Positions 1 through 22,900 of a stretch of DNA of 64,000 nucleotides are shown piece by piece. The stretch's first letter is position 1. Every line of letters starts with the position of its first letter. Both the position numbers and the translations under genes were made by a program. This DNA is from Mycobacterium intracellulare ATCC 13950. GTDB lineage: Bacteria; Actinomycetota; Actinomycetes; Mycobacteriales; Mycobacteriaceae. The DNA is taken from the NCBI RefSeq assembly GCF_000277125.1, contig NC_016946.1, positions 3,286,001-3,350,000 of the forward strand, read 5' to 3'. The notes beneath the pieces were generated by a model. It was not told the DNA's origin. It worked only from the letters and a program-made list of their open reading frames with translations, and made no database searches.

Positions 1-11741
<11,741 letters not shown>

Positions 11742-12031
11742 CCACAGGGTCTTCCTTTCAACCCCCCGGTTGTCTGATACCGCTCGCGCAGAAGCCCGGT
11801 CCGCTTCCGTTCGATGTAGCCCCGGCGTCGCAGTTCGTCGTTGACCGAGACGACCAGGCTGGCGGGTGTCGCTATCGAACGGCCGACGCTCACCGACTCC
11901 GGAAATCTCGTCTTCAACACGAGTGCAACAGTTGGGAAGGCTAGTAGACGCGAACCCCGGTAGTCCAGGGTTATCCAAACTTAATGTCCTGTGAATTACC
12001 CAAAACCGTAGACTGCACCTGCTAATCCCGT

Positions 12032-12049
12032 ACTTCAGATACCTGAGGT
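12032..12049. promoter_or_regulatory. Imperfect palindrome, possible operator
   Basis: The sequence acttcagatacctgaggt is an 18-bp imperfect inverted repeat built around TCAG-N4-CTGA. It lies about 290 bp upstream of the extra NRPS. A perfect 10-bp palindrome, tgtagctaca, follows at 12065-12074. Such paired dyads in an A+T-rich gap are compatible with TetR- or GntR-type operators, but no regulator gene is nearby, so the role is inferred. Confidence 0.25.
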
Positions 12050-12206
12050 ACTGATCGTAGATAGTGTAGCTACATACAGTATTGATTGGATCAGGGGGTT
12101 TGACGGTTTCGCCGACGCCTTTCGCGGCGGTGACCGTTATTGCCGCGTGATTGGCGGCGGGGCTGGCGGGCGTCACTCAATCACAAACGGGAATTGCGCA
12201 TGCAGC

Positions 12207-12240
12207 AGCGCGGCGCGGTCCGTAGGGACCACGCCGCGCT
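12207..12240 (-). terminator. Hairpin downstream of mps2
   Basis: Two 15-base arms, 12207-12221 and 12226-12240, are complementary except for one position that becomes a G-U pair in the minus-strand transcript, with a 4-base loop. The hairpin starts 16 bases after the mps2 stop. No U tract follows, which is common in mycobacterial hairpin terminators. It would separate the mbtH-mps1-mps2 transcript from the NRPS gene downstream. Confidence 0.6.
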
Positions 12241-12256
12241 GAAGTTCCGCGATCGG

Positions 12257-15200
12257 TTAGAGCAGGCCGAGCAGTTGCAGGTCGGTGACGTACTTGACGA
12301 TCACCGGTGCACTGACGTGCGGGATGTCGTTGTCCGGACCGACCTTCGCTTCCTGCACGGCGGCGCGGAACCGGTCGGTCGGCGCGAACGCGCCGCGGGC
12401 CGGCTCGGCGGGCTGCAGGTTCTTCGGATCGCGCAGCAGCAACAGGAGCATCTGCAGGACCGAGTTCTGGCGCTGCCGTTCCGGCAGGCCGCGCAGGCCG
12501 GTCTCGAAGCGCTGCAGCCACTCCCCGAAGTCGCCGACGCGCTCGATCGGGTAGCCGGCCTCGATCAGCCAGTCGACGTATTCGTCGAGCCCGATGCCGT
12601 CGTCGTGCGGGTTCATCACGTGATAGGTCTCGAACCCCTCCATCACCTGGGCGCCCAGCTTGGCGATCGCCTCGGCGACGAACTCGACGGGCAGGCCGTC
12701 GAAGTGCGCGCTCTGCCGGTTGCCCTCGGCGTCGAGCTGATAGAACGACTTGGGCGCGCAGCCGGTGGCCACGACGCTCAGGATCATCCGGGTGAAGATG
12801 TCCGCCACGTTGAGCTGGCCCGCGTAGCTGGTGTCGGCCAGGATCATGTCGGAGCGGAACACCGAGACCGGCAGGCCGCACAGGTCGTGGGCCTCGCGCA
12901 GCAGCACCTCGCCCGCCCACTTGCTGTTGCCGTAGCCGTTGGCGTAGCTGCCGTCGACGACGCGGGTGGCGCTGATGACCCGGATGTCGGCGTCCTCGGT
13001 GAACGCCGACGGCTCGATCTGGCGCCCCACGTCCGACGTCGACACGTAGGCGTACGGCTTCATCTTCGTGGTGAGCGCCAAGCGGATCAGCTCGGCCGTG
13101 CCGCCGACGTTGGGCGTGAACAGCTCGTTGTAGGGCAGCACCCCGTTGACGACGGCCGCGGAGTCCACGATGAGGTCGACGGTGTCGGCCAGCTGCCGCC
13201 AGGTCTGGTCGTCCAGGCCCAGGTTGGCCTGGCCCTTGTCGCCGGCGACCACCTGCAGGTGGTCTTCGGCCAGTTCCCGAAAGTGCCGCAGCAGCTCGGG
13301 GTCGCCGCTGTCGAAGGTCTTCTCCAGCCGGCGCCAGGCGTCCTCGTCGGAGCGGGCCCGCACCAGGCAGATCAGCTTGCCCTCGACCTGTTCCAGCTGC
13401 TCGAGCCATTCCAGCACCAGGTAGCGACCCAGGAATCCGGTCGCGCCGGTCAGCAGGACCGTCCGGACCTCGGAGCTGGGAGCGCGCAGCGACGGCACGG
13501 TCGCCAGCGTCGTCGCGTCGATGAACTTGTCCAGCGTGAGGTCGCGGGCGTACACCTCGGTGGCGTCGGCGCCGTGCACCGCCGCGAAGCCGGGCCCCGC
13601 GGCGTTCTCGGTGTCGGCGCCGCTGGCGATCCGCTGACTCAGAGCCCGGATGGACTGCGAGTCGAACAGGGTGCGCACCGACAGGGCGCCGTCCAGGGCG
13701 GTGTTGATCTCGGCGATCACCCGCATCGCCGACAGCGAGTCGCCGCCGAGCTCGAAGAAGGAGTCGTCGACCGAGACCCGCTCCATCCCGAGGACCCGGG
13801 CGAAGATGCCGGCGATGGTCTCCTCGGTCGGGTTGGACGGGGCGACGTATTCGCCGCCGCGCTTCTGGTACTCCGGTGCGGGCAGGGCGCGCTTGTCGAG
13901 CTTGCCGTTGACCGTCAGCGGCAGCGCGTCGAGCACCACCACCGCGGCCGGCACCATGTAGGCCGGCAGCCGGTCGGCCAGCTGGATGCGGATGCCGACC
14001 GGGTCGGCGGTGCCGGTGATGTAACCGACCAGCCGCTTGTCGCCGGGACGGTCCTCGCGGGCGATCACCGCCGCCTGCTCGACCCCGTCCAGCCCGGCCA
14101 GCGCCGCCTGCACTTCGCCGAGTTCGATGCGGTAGCCGCGGATCTTGACCTGCTCGTCGGCGCGGCCCAGGTACTCGAGCTGACCGTCGTGGCTCCACCG
14201 GACCAGGTCGCCGGTGCGGTACATCCGCGCGCCCGGGCCGCCGAACGGGCAGGCGACGAACCGCGACGCCGTCAGACCGGACCGTCGCGAATATCCCGTC
14301 GCCACACCGTGGCCGGCGATGTACAGCTCGCCCACGACACCCTCGGGCGCCGGGCGCAGCCACCGGTCGAGCACGAACAACGCGGCCCGCGGCACCGGTG
14401 AACCGATCGGCGCCGACGCGGCCCCGGCCTGCAGCGGCGCGCTCATCGCCGCGTAGACGGTGGCCTCGGTCGGGCCGTAGGCGTTGATCATCACGCGCCC
14501 CGGCGCCCACCGGTCGACGACCTCGACCGGGCAGGCCTCGCCGGCCACCACCAGCGCCGTCGAGTCCAGGCCCTCCGGCGAGAGCATGCCCACCGCCGAC
14601 GGGGTCTGGCTCAGCACGGTGACGCCTTCGGAGACCAGCAGCGCGTGCAGCTCATCCGGGGAGGCCGCGACCGATTCGGGCACCACGACCAGGCGGCCAC
14701 CGTGCAGCAGCGCGCCCCAGATCTCGTGCACCGACACGTCGAAGACCAGGGAGTGCCACTGCGCCCACACCCCCGCCTCCGGCAGGTCGGCGTGCAGGGA
14801 CTCCACCAGCTGGGTGACGTTGTCGTGGGTGACGGCCACGCCCTTGGGGACGCCGGTGGTGCCCGACGTGTAGATGAGGTAGGCGATGTTGTCCGACGAC
14901 GGGATCGGCAGCGGGTCGCTGGGCTGGGCGTCCAGCGCCGGGTCGTCGACGTCGATGACCGTCGGGCGGCAGCCCTCCAGCCGCGACCGCAGGCCCGTCG
15001 TGGTGACCACTGCGACCGGCTCGGCGTCTCCGAGCAGGAACTCGATCCGGGCGGTCGGCAGCGCCGGGTCGATCGGCAGATACGCCGCGCCCGTCTTGAG
15101 GACGGCGAGGATCGAGACGATCGCGTCGGCCGAGCGGGAGAACAGCAGCGCGACCCGCTCGCCCGGGCCCGCGCCCTCCTCGATCAGCAAGTGCGCCAAC

Positions 15201-18200
15201 CGGTTTGCGGCCTCGTCGAGTTCCCGATAGGTCATCGAGCGTCCGTCGAAACTGAGCGCCGCCGCGTCCGGGGTGCGGGCCACCTGCGCGGCGAACAACC
15301 CCGGGATCGACGTGCCGGTCGCCGGCTGGCTCAGCACCGACCGGTTGCCCCAGGAGTCGAGCAGCTCGTGCTCGGCCTCGTCGACGACGTCGAGCGCCAT
15401 CAGCCGTCGGGTGGGGTCGACGGTCATCTCGGAGAGCACGCGCTGGAACCGCTCGGTCATCTTCTCGATGCCGGCGGCGTCGAACACGTCGGTGTCGTAT
15501 TCGACGCGCAGGCCCAGTTCGCGGCCCGGCAGCGCCATCACCGACAGCGGGTAGTGGTTGTACTCGCGGTTGGTGACATCGGTGATGGCCAACTCGTGGA
15601 AGCCCAACGGCACGCTGGTGTCGATCGGGTAGTTCTCGTACAGGAACAGGGTGTCGAACAGGGCGTCGTGGCCGGTCACGCGGTGAATCTCGCTCAGCGC
15701 CAGGTGCTCGTGTTCGAGGGTGTCGTTGTGGTGCTGCTGCAGCTGGTCCAGCACGTCGGCGACGGTGGTCTCCGCGTCGATGTTGGCGCGCACCGGGACG
15801 GTGTTGATCAGCAGGCCCACCATCGATTCGGCGCCGGCCAGGTCGGCGGGCCGACCGGAGACGGCGGTGCCGAACGCCACGTCGTGGTGGCCGGTGAGCC
15901 GCATCAGCAGCTGCGCCCACCCGGCCTGCAGCACGGTGTTGACGGTCGTGTGGCACGAGCGGGCCAGCTCGCCCAGGGCGCGCGTGGTTTCCGCGGAGAG
16001 CCGGTAGGACTCCACGGCCCGCCGGCCGAGCCGCATCCGGCCGGCCGGGCCCACCAGGGTGGGGGCGTCGAATCCGTCGAGCACCTCGCGCCACGCCGCC
16101 TGCGCGGCGGCGCGGTCCTGGCCGGCCAGCCAGGTCAGGTAGCTGCGGTAGGTCGCGGGCGCGGGCAGCTGGTCGCCGTAGTAGTTGGCCAGGATCTCGC
16201 GCAGCAGGATGGGCAGCGACCAGCCGTCCATCACGATGTGGTGGTTGGTGAGCACGAACCGGTACCGGTTGTCCGCGGTGCGGATCAGCGCGGCCCGGAA
16301 CGCCGGCCGGTTGGCCAGGTCGCTCACCGCGGCGCGCTCGGCGGCGCACAGCTCCTCGACCCGCTGTTCGGGGTCGGGGTCTTCGGGGCCGAGCTGAATG
16401 TAGCGCCACGCCATGACCGGGTCGGCCGGGATCACCTGGACGGGTTCGCCGAATTGCGGGCAGAACCGGGCCGCCAGGTTGGGGTGGCGGTTCACCACGG
16501 TGTGCACCGCCTCGTGCAGCCGGTGCGAGTCCAGGGCGCCGGTCACGGTGATGCCCAGCTGCACCGCGTAGACGTCGTCGCCCGGGTCTTGGGCGAAGCT
16601 GGCGTGGAAGAGCAGGCCCTGCTGCAGCGGGGTCAGCGGCAGGATGTCGGCGACCTGGTGCTGCTTGCTCAGCTCGTCGATCTGCCGCTGGTTCAGGCGC
16701 GCCGGCGCGATGTCGGACGGGGTCAGCCCGCCGCCGCCGGCTTGCACGTGGGCGCAGATGCCGGCCAGGGCCTCGAACCACAGCCGGCTGAGCTGGCTGA
16801 TCTGCTCGCGGTCCATCGCCGAGGCCGCCCACGTCCAGTTGGCGTGCAGGTGCGGGCCCTCTTCGGTGTCCATGGTGCCGGCGTTGAGGTCGACGGTGTG
16901 CATGAGCGGCATCGCCACCGCGGCGGCCGCGCCGCTCAGCGACAGGCTGTCGGGGCTCAACCGCCACAACTCGCCGGGCAGGTCGGCGGCCGCGCCGAGC
17001 CGACCCAGGTAGTTGAAGCCGATCACCGGGTCGGATCCACCCAGATCGACGTCGGGGTTCAGGTAGCGCAGCAGGCCGTAGGTCAGCCCGTCGGGCAGGG
17101 CGCGCAGCTGCTCCTTGGTGGCCTTGACGGCGGCGCCCAGCGCGTCGTCACCGCCCACCACGCTGGCCCAGTCCAGCCCGTCGATGGTCAGGGCCACCGG
17201 GTACTTGGTGGTGAACCACCCCACGGTGCGCGACAGGTCAACGTGCGGTCCCAGCTCTTCCTGGCGGCCGTGACCCTCGACGTCGATGCCGATCGGCGCG
17301 CCAGCAGCCTTGGAACCCAGGAATTCCGTCCAGGCCATCCCGAACGCGATCAGCAAAATGTCTTGCACCCCGGCGTGGAACGCCGCGGGCACCTCACCCA
17401 GCAGCAGCCGGGTGGTCTCGACGTCCAGCGACACCGACAGCTGCTCGGCCGTCTGGTAGGTGTCCTCCTCGGGTCGCACCGCCGGCAGCAGGGCCGGGGT
17501 GGACACCACCTCGCGCCAGGCGTCGGCCTGCTCGACGACCGCCGGGCTCTGCGCGTGCTCGGCGAGCAGCGACGACCACCGGGCGAACGAAGTACCGCCG
17601 ACCGGCAGGGCCACCGGCTGACCGCTGTGGTGCTGCGCCCAGGCGATGTTGAGGTCCTCGATCAGGGTCCGCCACGACACACCGTCGACGGCCACGTGGT
17701 GGATGATCAACGCCAATTGGCTTGTCTCGCTTGCCCATACGGCGCTCACCATCGCGCCGGCGCCCGGGTTCAGCCGCGACCGCGCCTCGACGAGCGTCGC
17801 GTCGGTCAGGGTGTCGACGGTCTGCAGGCAGTCGCCGGCCTGCACCGTGCCCGGGTCGGGCGCGTGCAACTTCCAGCCGCCCTCGCCGTCGTCTTCGACG
17901 CGCAGCCGCAGCATCGGGTGGCGGTCCAGCAGGGCCTGCAGCACGACGACGACCTCGTCGGCGGTGACGCCCGCGGGGGCCGCCAGCACCATGGTCTGGT
18001 TGAAGTCGTCGATCGGGCCGTCAACGGTCTGCAGCCAGCGCATGATCGGGGTGGCCACCACCGGGCCGATCCCCTCGTCGACCACGTCCTCCTCGTCGTC
18101 GCGGTCGGTGGCCACGCGGGCCAGCCGGGCCACGGTCTGCTCGACGAACACGTCGCGGGGGCGGCACACCACGCCTGCGGCGCGGGCGCGGGCCACGACC

Positions 18201-19915
18201 TGCATGGACAGGATGCTGTCGCCGCCCAGGTCGAAGAACGAGTCGTCGACGCCGACGCGCTCCACACCCAGCACCTGGGCGTAGATGCCGGCCAGGATCT
18301 CCTCGGTGTGGTTGGACGGGGCGCGGTACTCACCGGCGCGCTTGTGGTACTCCGGCGCGGGCAGGGCGCGCTTGTCGAGCTTGCCGTTGACCGTCAGCGG
18401 CAGCGCCTCGAGCACCACCACGGCGGCGGGGACCATGTAGGCGGGCAACCGCTTGCCGAGCTGGGTGCGCAGCTCCGCCGGGTCGGCGGTGCCGGTGATG
18501 TAGCCGACGAGGCGCTTGTCGCCGGGGCGGTCCTCGCGGGCGATGACCGCGGCCTGGTCCACGCCGTCGAGCGCCGCGAGGGCCGACTGGATCTCGCCGA
18601 GTTCGATGCGGTAGCCGCGGATCTTGACCTGCTCGTCGGCGCGGCCCAGGTACTGCAGCTGACCGTCGGTGCCCCAGCGCACCAGGTCGCCGGTGCGGTA
18701 CATCCTCGCGCCCGGGCCGCCGAAGGGGCAGGCCACGAACCGCGACGCCGTCAGGCCGGACCGTCGCGCGTACCCGGTGGCCACGCCGCGGCCGGCCACG
18801 TACAGCTCACCGACCACGCCCTCGGGCGCGGGCCGCAACCACTTGTCCAAGACGAACAGCGCCGCGCCGGGCACCGGCGAGCCGATCGGCGGCGCGCCCG
18901 AGTCCCCCGTCAGCGGCGCGCTCATCGCGGCGTAGACGGTGGCCTCGGTCGGGCCGTAGGCGTTGATCATCACGCGTCCGGGCGCCCACCGGTCGACGAC
19001 CTCGGCGGGGCAGGCCTCGCCGGCCACCACCAGCGCCGTGGACTCCAGGCCCTCGGGCGAGAGCATCCCCACCGCGGACGGGGTCTGGCTCAGCACGTTG
19101 ACCTTCTCGGCGACAAGTAGGTCGTGCAGGTCGTCGGGCGAGCCCGCGACCGATTCGGGGACCACGACCAGGCGCCCACCGTGCAGCAGCGCACCCCAGA
19201 TCTCCCACACGGAGACGTCGAACACCAGGGAGTGCCACTGCGACCACACCTGGCCCGCGCCGGACGGGAGCTTGGCGTGCAGGGTCTTCAGGAATTCGGT
19301 CACGTTGCGGTGCGTGACCGCGACACCCTTGGGGACGCCGGTGGTGCCCGAGGTGTAGATCATGTAGGCGATGTCGTCGGGTGCCGGTCCGGGCAGCGCG
19401 CTGCTGGGCTGGCTGTCGGCGGCGGCCTCGTCGACGTCGATGACGGGCAGGTCGAAGCCGTCCAGCCGGGTGCGCAGGCTGGCGGTGGTGACCGCGGCGA
19501 TCGGGGTGGCGTCGCCGAGCATGAACTCCATGCGGGCGGCGGGCAGGGCGGGGTCGATCGGCAGGTAGGCCGCCCCGGTCTTCAAGACCGCGAGGATCGA
19601 GATGATGGCTTCGGCCGAGCGGGAGAACAGCAGCGCCACGCACTCGCCCGGGGCGGCGCCCTGCTCGGCCAGTAGGTGCGCCAGCCGGTTGGCGGCCTCG
19701 TCGAGCTCCAGGTACGTCATCGAGCGACCCTCGAAACTGAGCGCCGCCGCCTGGGGGGCGCGCGCCACCTGGGCCGCGAACATTTCGGGAATGGACGTGG
19801 GCGCCTTGACCGGCTTGGTCAATATCGCCCGGTTGCCCCACTCGTCGAGTCGGTCGTGCTCGCCGCCATCCAGTAGATCAATCGACAACAATCGCCGTCC
19901 CGCACCGACGGTCAT
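12257..19915 (-). CDS. mps2: GPL peptide synthetase Mps2 (A-T-E-C-A-T-R)
   Basis: This 2,552-residue NRPS completes the GPL tetrapeptide. Visible domains: A3 ([12 protein letters not shown] ~190), T3 (LGGDSILSM ~565), E3 (HHVAVDG ~740), C4 (HHIVMDG ~1225), A4 (~1685), T4 (LGGDSLSAM ~2055) and a C-terminal NAD(P)-dependent reductase ([13 protein letters not shown] ~2160, with a later NSKW motif). A3 and A4 signatures read DVWSVAAVYK and DVHSVAAVYK, nearly the same, as expected if both load Ala. E3 gives D-Ala; the reductase would release the last residue as an amino alcohol (alaninol). The protein starts directly with the A domain; its cognate C domain is the last domain of Mps1. Its ATG overlaps the mps1 stop (ATGA), so the two are translationally coupled. 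Length matches Mps2 of other GPL producers. Confidence 0.95.
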   Translation of the reverse strand: MTVGAGRRLLSIDLLDGGEHDRLDEWGNRAILTKPVKAPTSIPEMFAAQVARAPQAAALSFEGRSMTYLELDEAANRLAHLLAEQGAAPGECVALLFSRSAEAIISILAVLKTGAAYLPIDPALPAARMEFMLGDATPIAAVTTASLRTRLDGFDLPVIDVDEAAADSQPSSALPGPAPDDIAYMIYTSGTTGVPKGVAVTHRNVTEFLKTLHAKLPSGAGQVWSQWHSLVFDVSVWEIWGALLHGGRLVVVPESVAGSPDDLHDLLVAEKVNVLSQTPSAVGMLSPEGLESTALVVAGEACPAEVVDRWAPGRVMINAYGPTEATVYAAMSAPLTGDSGAPPIGSPVPGAALFVLDKWLRPAPEGVVGELYVAGRGVATGYARRSGLTASRFVACPFGGPGARMYRTGDLVRWGTDGQLQYLGRADEQVKIRGYRIELGEIQSALAALDGVDQAAVIAREDRPGDKRLVGYITGTADPAELRTQLGKRLPAYMVPAAVVVLEALPLTVNGKLDKRALPAPEYHKRAGEYRAPSNHTEEILAGIYAQVLGVERVGVDDSFFDLGGDSILSMQVVARARAAGVVCRPRDVFVEQTVARLARVATDRDDEEDVVDEGIGPVVATPIMRWLQTVDGPIDDFNQTMVLAAPAGVTADEVVVVLQALLDRHPMLRLRVEDDGEGGWKLHAPDPGTVQAGDCLQTVDTLTDATLVEARSRLNPGAGAMVSAVWASETSQLALIIHHVAVDGVSWRTLIEDLNIAWAQHHSGQPVALPVGGTSFARWSSLLAEHAQSPAVVEQADAWREVVSTPALLPAVRPEEDTYQTAEQLSVSLDVETTRLLLGEVPAAFHAGVQDILLIAFGMAWTEFLGSKAAGAPIGIDVEGHGRQEELGPHVDLSRTVGWFTTKYPVALTIDGLDWASVVGGDDALGAAVKATKEQLRALPDGLTYGLLRYLNPDVDLGGSDPVIGFNYLGRLGAAADLPGELWRLSPDSLSLSGAAAAVAMPLMHTVDLNAGTMDTEEGPHLHANWTWAASAMDREQISQLSRLWFEALAGICAHVQAGGGGLTPSDIAPARLNQRQIDELSKQHQVADILPLTPLQQGLLFHASFAQDPGDDVYAVQLGITVTGALDSHRLHEAVHTVVNRHPNLAARFCPQFGEPVQVIPADPVMAWRYIQLGPEDPDPEQRVEELCAAERAAVSDLANRPAFRAALIRTADNRYRFVLTNHHIVMDGWSLPILLREILANYYGDQLPAPATYRSYLTWLAGQDRAAAQAAWREVLDGFDAPTLVGPAGRMRLGRRAVESYRLSAETTRALGELARSCHTTVNTVLQAGWAQLLMRLTGHHDVAFGTAVSGRPADLAGAESMVGLLINTVPVRANIDAETTVADVLDQLQQHHNDTLEHEHLALSEIHRVTGHDALFDTLFLYENYPIDTSVPLGFHELAITDVTNREYNHYPLSVMALPGRELGLRVEYDTDVFDAAGIEKMTERFQRVLSEMTVDPTRRLMALDVVDEAEHELLDSWGNRSVLSQPATGTSIPGLFAAQVARTPDAAALSFDGRSMTYRELDEAANRLAHLLIEEGAGPGERVALLFSRSADAIVSILAVLKTGAAYLPIDPALPTARIEFLLGDAEPVAVVTTTGLRSRLEGCRPTVIDVDDPALDAQPSDPLPIPSSDNIAYLIYTSGTTGVPKGVAVTHDNVTQLVESLHADLPEAGVWAQWHSLVFDVSVHEIWGALLHGGRLVVVPESVAASPDELHALLVSEGVTVLSQTPSAVGMLSPEGLDSTALVVAGEACPVEVVDRWAPGRVMINAYGPTEATVYAAMSAPLQAGAASAPIGSPVPRAALFVLDRWLRPAPEGVVGELYIAGHGVATGYSRRSGLTASRFVACPFGGPGARMYRTGDLVRWSHDGQLEYLGRADEQVKIRGYRIELGEVQAALAGLDGVEQAAVIAREDRPGDKRLVGYITGTADPVGIRIQLADRLPAYMVPAAVVVLDALPLTVNGKLDKRALPAPEYQKRGGEYVAPSNPTEETIAGIFARVLGMERVSVDDSFFELGGDSLSAMRVIAEINTALDGALSVRTLFDSQSIRALSQRIASGADTENAAGPGFAAVHGADATEVYARDLTLDKFIDATTLATVPSLRAPSSEVRTVLLTGATGFLGRYLVLEWLEQLEQVEGKLICLVRARSDEDAWRRLEKTFDSGDPELLRHFRELAEDHLQVVAGDKGQANLGLDDQTWRQLADTVDLIVDSAAVVNGVLPYNELFTPNVGGTAELIRLALTTKMKPYAYVSTSDVGRQIEPSAFTEDADIRVISATRVVDGSYANGYGNSKWAGEVLLREAHDLCGLPVSVFRSDMILADTSYAGQLNVADIFTRMILSVVATGCAPKSFYQLDAEGNRQSAHFDGLPVEFVAEAIAKLGAQVMEGFETYHVMNPHDDGIGLDEYVDWLIEAGYPIERVGDFGEWLQRFETGLRGLPERQRQNSVLQMLLLLLRDPKNLQPAEPARGAFAPTDRFRAAVQEAKVGPDNDIPHVSAPVIVKYVTDLQLLGLL

Positions 19916-22900
19916 GACTGCTCCTCCAAGTCCACGGTCATGGCTTCCAGCACCCGCTTGAAACGCTCGACCAGCTTCTCGATCCTCGCCTCGCCGAACA
20001 CGTCGGTATCGAACTCGACGCGGAGGCCAATTTCGTGGCCCGGCACGGCTTGAACCGAAAGCGGGTAATGGTTGTATTCCCGATTCGTGAATCCCCTAAT
20101 AGTTAACTCGTCCACGGCCGATAGCGCGGCGGTATCGATGGGATAGTTCTCGTACACGAACATTGTGTCGAAAATTTGATCGTGTCCCGTTACACGATGA
20201 ATTTCGTTCAGCGCCAGGTGCTGGTGGTCCAGGGTCCTGGTGTAGGCCTGTTGTAGCTGGTCAAGTAGGTCGGCGATGGTGGTTTCGGCGCCGATCGTCG
20301 CCCGCACCGGCACGGTGTTGATCAGCAGGCCCACCATGGACTCCGAACCGGCCAAATCGGTGGGCCGGCCCGAAACCGCTGTGCCGAAGACCACATCGTG
20401 CTGGCCGGTCAGCCACATCAGCAGCTGCGCCCAGGCCGCCTGCAGCACGGTGCTGACGGTGGTGCGGCACGAGCGGGCCAATTCGCCGAGCAGGCGGCTG
20501 GTCTCCGCGGACACGTGGAATTCGGCGACGCCGCGCGGACCGAGTCCCATCCGGCCCGACGGGCCCACCAGCGTGGGGGTGTCGAATCCGGCGAGCACCT
20601 CGCGCCACGCCGCCTGGGCGGCGGCGCGGTCCTGCTCGGACAGCCAGGTGATGAAGCTGCGGTAGGGCACCGGCGCGGGCAGCCGCACCCCGAAGTAGCT
20701 GGCGAAGATCTCCTGCAGCAGGACGGGCTTGGACCAGCCGTCGAGCACGATGTGGTGGTTGGTGAGCACGAACCGGTAGGTGTCGTCCCCGGTGCGGATC
20801 AGCGTGCCCCGGAACGGCGGCTTGCCCGCCAGGTCGCAGACGGCGACGCGTTCGGCGGCCGACAGCTCCTCGATCCGGTGGTCTTGGTCGCCGCCGGCGT
20901 CCAGCTCGACGTACTGCCAGGCCAGTTCCGGATCGGCCGACAAGACCTGCACCGGCTCGCCGAAGTCCTCGCTGAAGTGGGCCACCACGTTGGGGTGGCG
21001 GGTGACGACGGTCTGCACGGCGTCGCGCAGCCGCTCCGGGTCAATGGCGCCGCTGACCGAGATGTCGAGCTGCACGGCGTAGAGGTCCTCGGAGCCTTGG
21101 GCGCCCTGCGCCGTGCCGGTGTGGAACAGCAGGCCCTGCTGCAGCGGGGTCAGCGGCAGCACGTCGGCGACGCGGTGCTGCTGCTGCAGTTCGTCGATGT
21201 CCCGCTGGGTCAGCCGGGCGGGCGCGATGTCGGACGGGGTCAACCCGCCGCCGCCGTCGCGGACGTGCGCGCAGATGCCGGCCAGCGCGTCGAACCACAA
21301 CTCGCTGAGCTTGCCGATCTGCTTTTCGTCCAGCGCCGAGCGCGCCCACGTCCAGTTGGCCTGCAGGTGGGGACCGTCCGCGGTGTCCATGGTGCCGGCG
21401 TTGAGCTCCACCGTGTGCGGCAGCGGCAAGGCCACCGCCCCGGCCGCACCGGCCAACGCGAAGCTGTCCTCGCTGAGCTGCCACAGGTCGGGCGACAAGT
21501 CGGCGGCCCCGCCACCGAGCCGGCCCAGGTAGTTGAAGCTGATGGCGGGATCCGAATCACCAAGGTCCACATCGGGATTCAGGTAACGCAGCAACCCATA
21601 GGTGAGGCCGTCGGGCAGGCCGCGCAGCTGTTCCTTGGCGTCCTTGATCACCGGGCCCAGCGCCGCGTCTCCGCCGATCACCTGGCCCCACGACAGGCCG
21701 CCGACGCGCAGCGACACCGGGTACTTGGCGGTGAACCACCCGACCGTGCGCGACAGGTCCACCTGCGGGCCGAGCTCCTCGCTGCGCCCGTGGCCCTCCA
21801 CGTCGATGGCGATCGGCGCGCCGGTGCCCATGAACTGCGTCCACGCCAACCCGAACGCGATCAACAAAATGTCTTGCACCCCAGCGTGAAACGCCGCGGG
21901 CACCTCCCCCAGCAACAGGCGGGTCGTCTCGACGTCCAGCGACGCCGACAGCTGCCCGGCCGTCGCGTAGGTGTCCTCGGGCTGCGCGGCCGGCAACACC
22001 GCCGGGATCGCGGCCACCTGCCGCCACTCCTCGGCCCGCTCGACCACCTCGGGGCGGCGCGCGTGCTCGTCCAGCAGCGACGACCACCGGGCGAACGAGG
22101 TCCCGCCGGCCGGCAGGGCCACCGGCTGGCCGCTGTGGTGCTGCGCCCAGGCGATGTTGAGGTCCTCGATCAGGGTCCGCCACGACACACCGTCGACGGC
22201 CAGGTGGTGGACGATCAACGCCAATTGGCTTGTCGCGCTTGCCCATACGGCGCTCACCAGGAGGCCGTCGGCCAGGTTCAGCCGCGACCGGGCCTCGACC
22301 AGGGCCGCCTCGGACAACTCGTCGACGGTCTCGAGGACGTCGCCGGCCTGCACCGAGCCGGGCTCGGGCACCTCGAACGACCAGCCGCCCACGCCGTCGT
22401 CCTCGACGCGCACCCGCAGCATCGCGTGCCGGTCCAGCAACGCCTGCAGCACCACCGGCACGTCGTCGGCGGTTACGTCGGCGGGGACCGCCAGCACCAT
22501 CGTCTGGTTGAACTGTTCGACGGGGCCGTCCATGTTCTGCAGCCAGCGCATGATCGGGGTGGCCACCACCGGCCCGATGCCCTCGTCGACCACGTCGTCC
22601 TCGGGGCTGGCGATCGTGGCGACGCGCGCCAGGCGCGCGACCGTCTGCTCGGTGAAGACGTCCCGGGGGCGGCACACCACGCCGGCGGCGCGGGCGCGGG
22701 CCACCACCTGCATGGACAGGATGCTGTCGCCGCCCAGGTCGAAGAACGAGTCGTCCACGCCGACACGCTCCACGCCCAGCACCTGGGCGTAGATGCCGGC
22801 CAGGATCTCCTCGATGGCGCTCGCCGGCGCCCGGTAGCGGTCGACGTCGGAGTATTCCGGGGCGGGCAGGGCGCGGGTGTCGAGCTTGCCGTTGACGGTC

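Larger units (their letters stand above)
11742..12256. other. Intergenic region between mps2 and the extra NRPS
   Basis: These 515 bases lie between the mps2 stop and the start of the next NRPS, both on the minus strand. The stretch 11940-12100 is clearly richer in A+T than the flanking NRPS genes. It holds a hairpin close to mps2 and two palindromes, listed separately. Short open frames exist on both strands (for example 11699-11920 minus) but they show no recognisable domain and overlap the NRPS start. The region most likely carries the promoter of the extra NRPS; I could not define a convincing -35/-10 pair. Confidence 0.55.

Noticed and set aside
14645..19120. Very long plus-strand open frame (about 1,490 codons) opposite mps2, and similar ones at 3-3665, 9750-11366, 20398-24441 and 24925-29139
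   Set aside because: They are antisense to NRPS genes. High G+C at third positions keeps the complementary frame open, and the translations are low-complexity (His, Gln, Gly, Arg-rich) with no domain.
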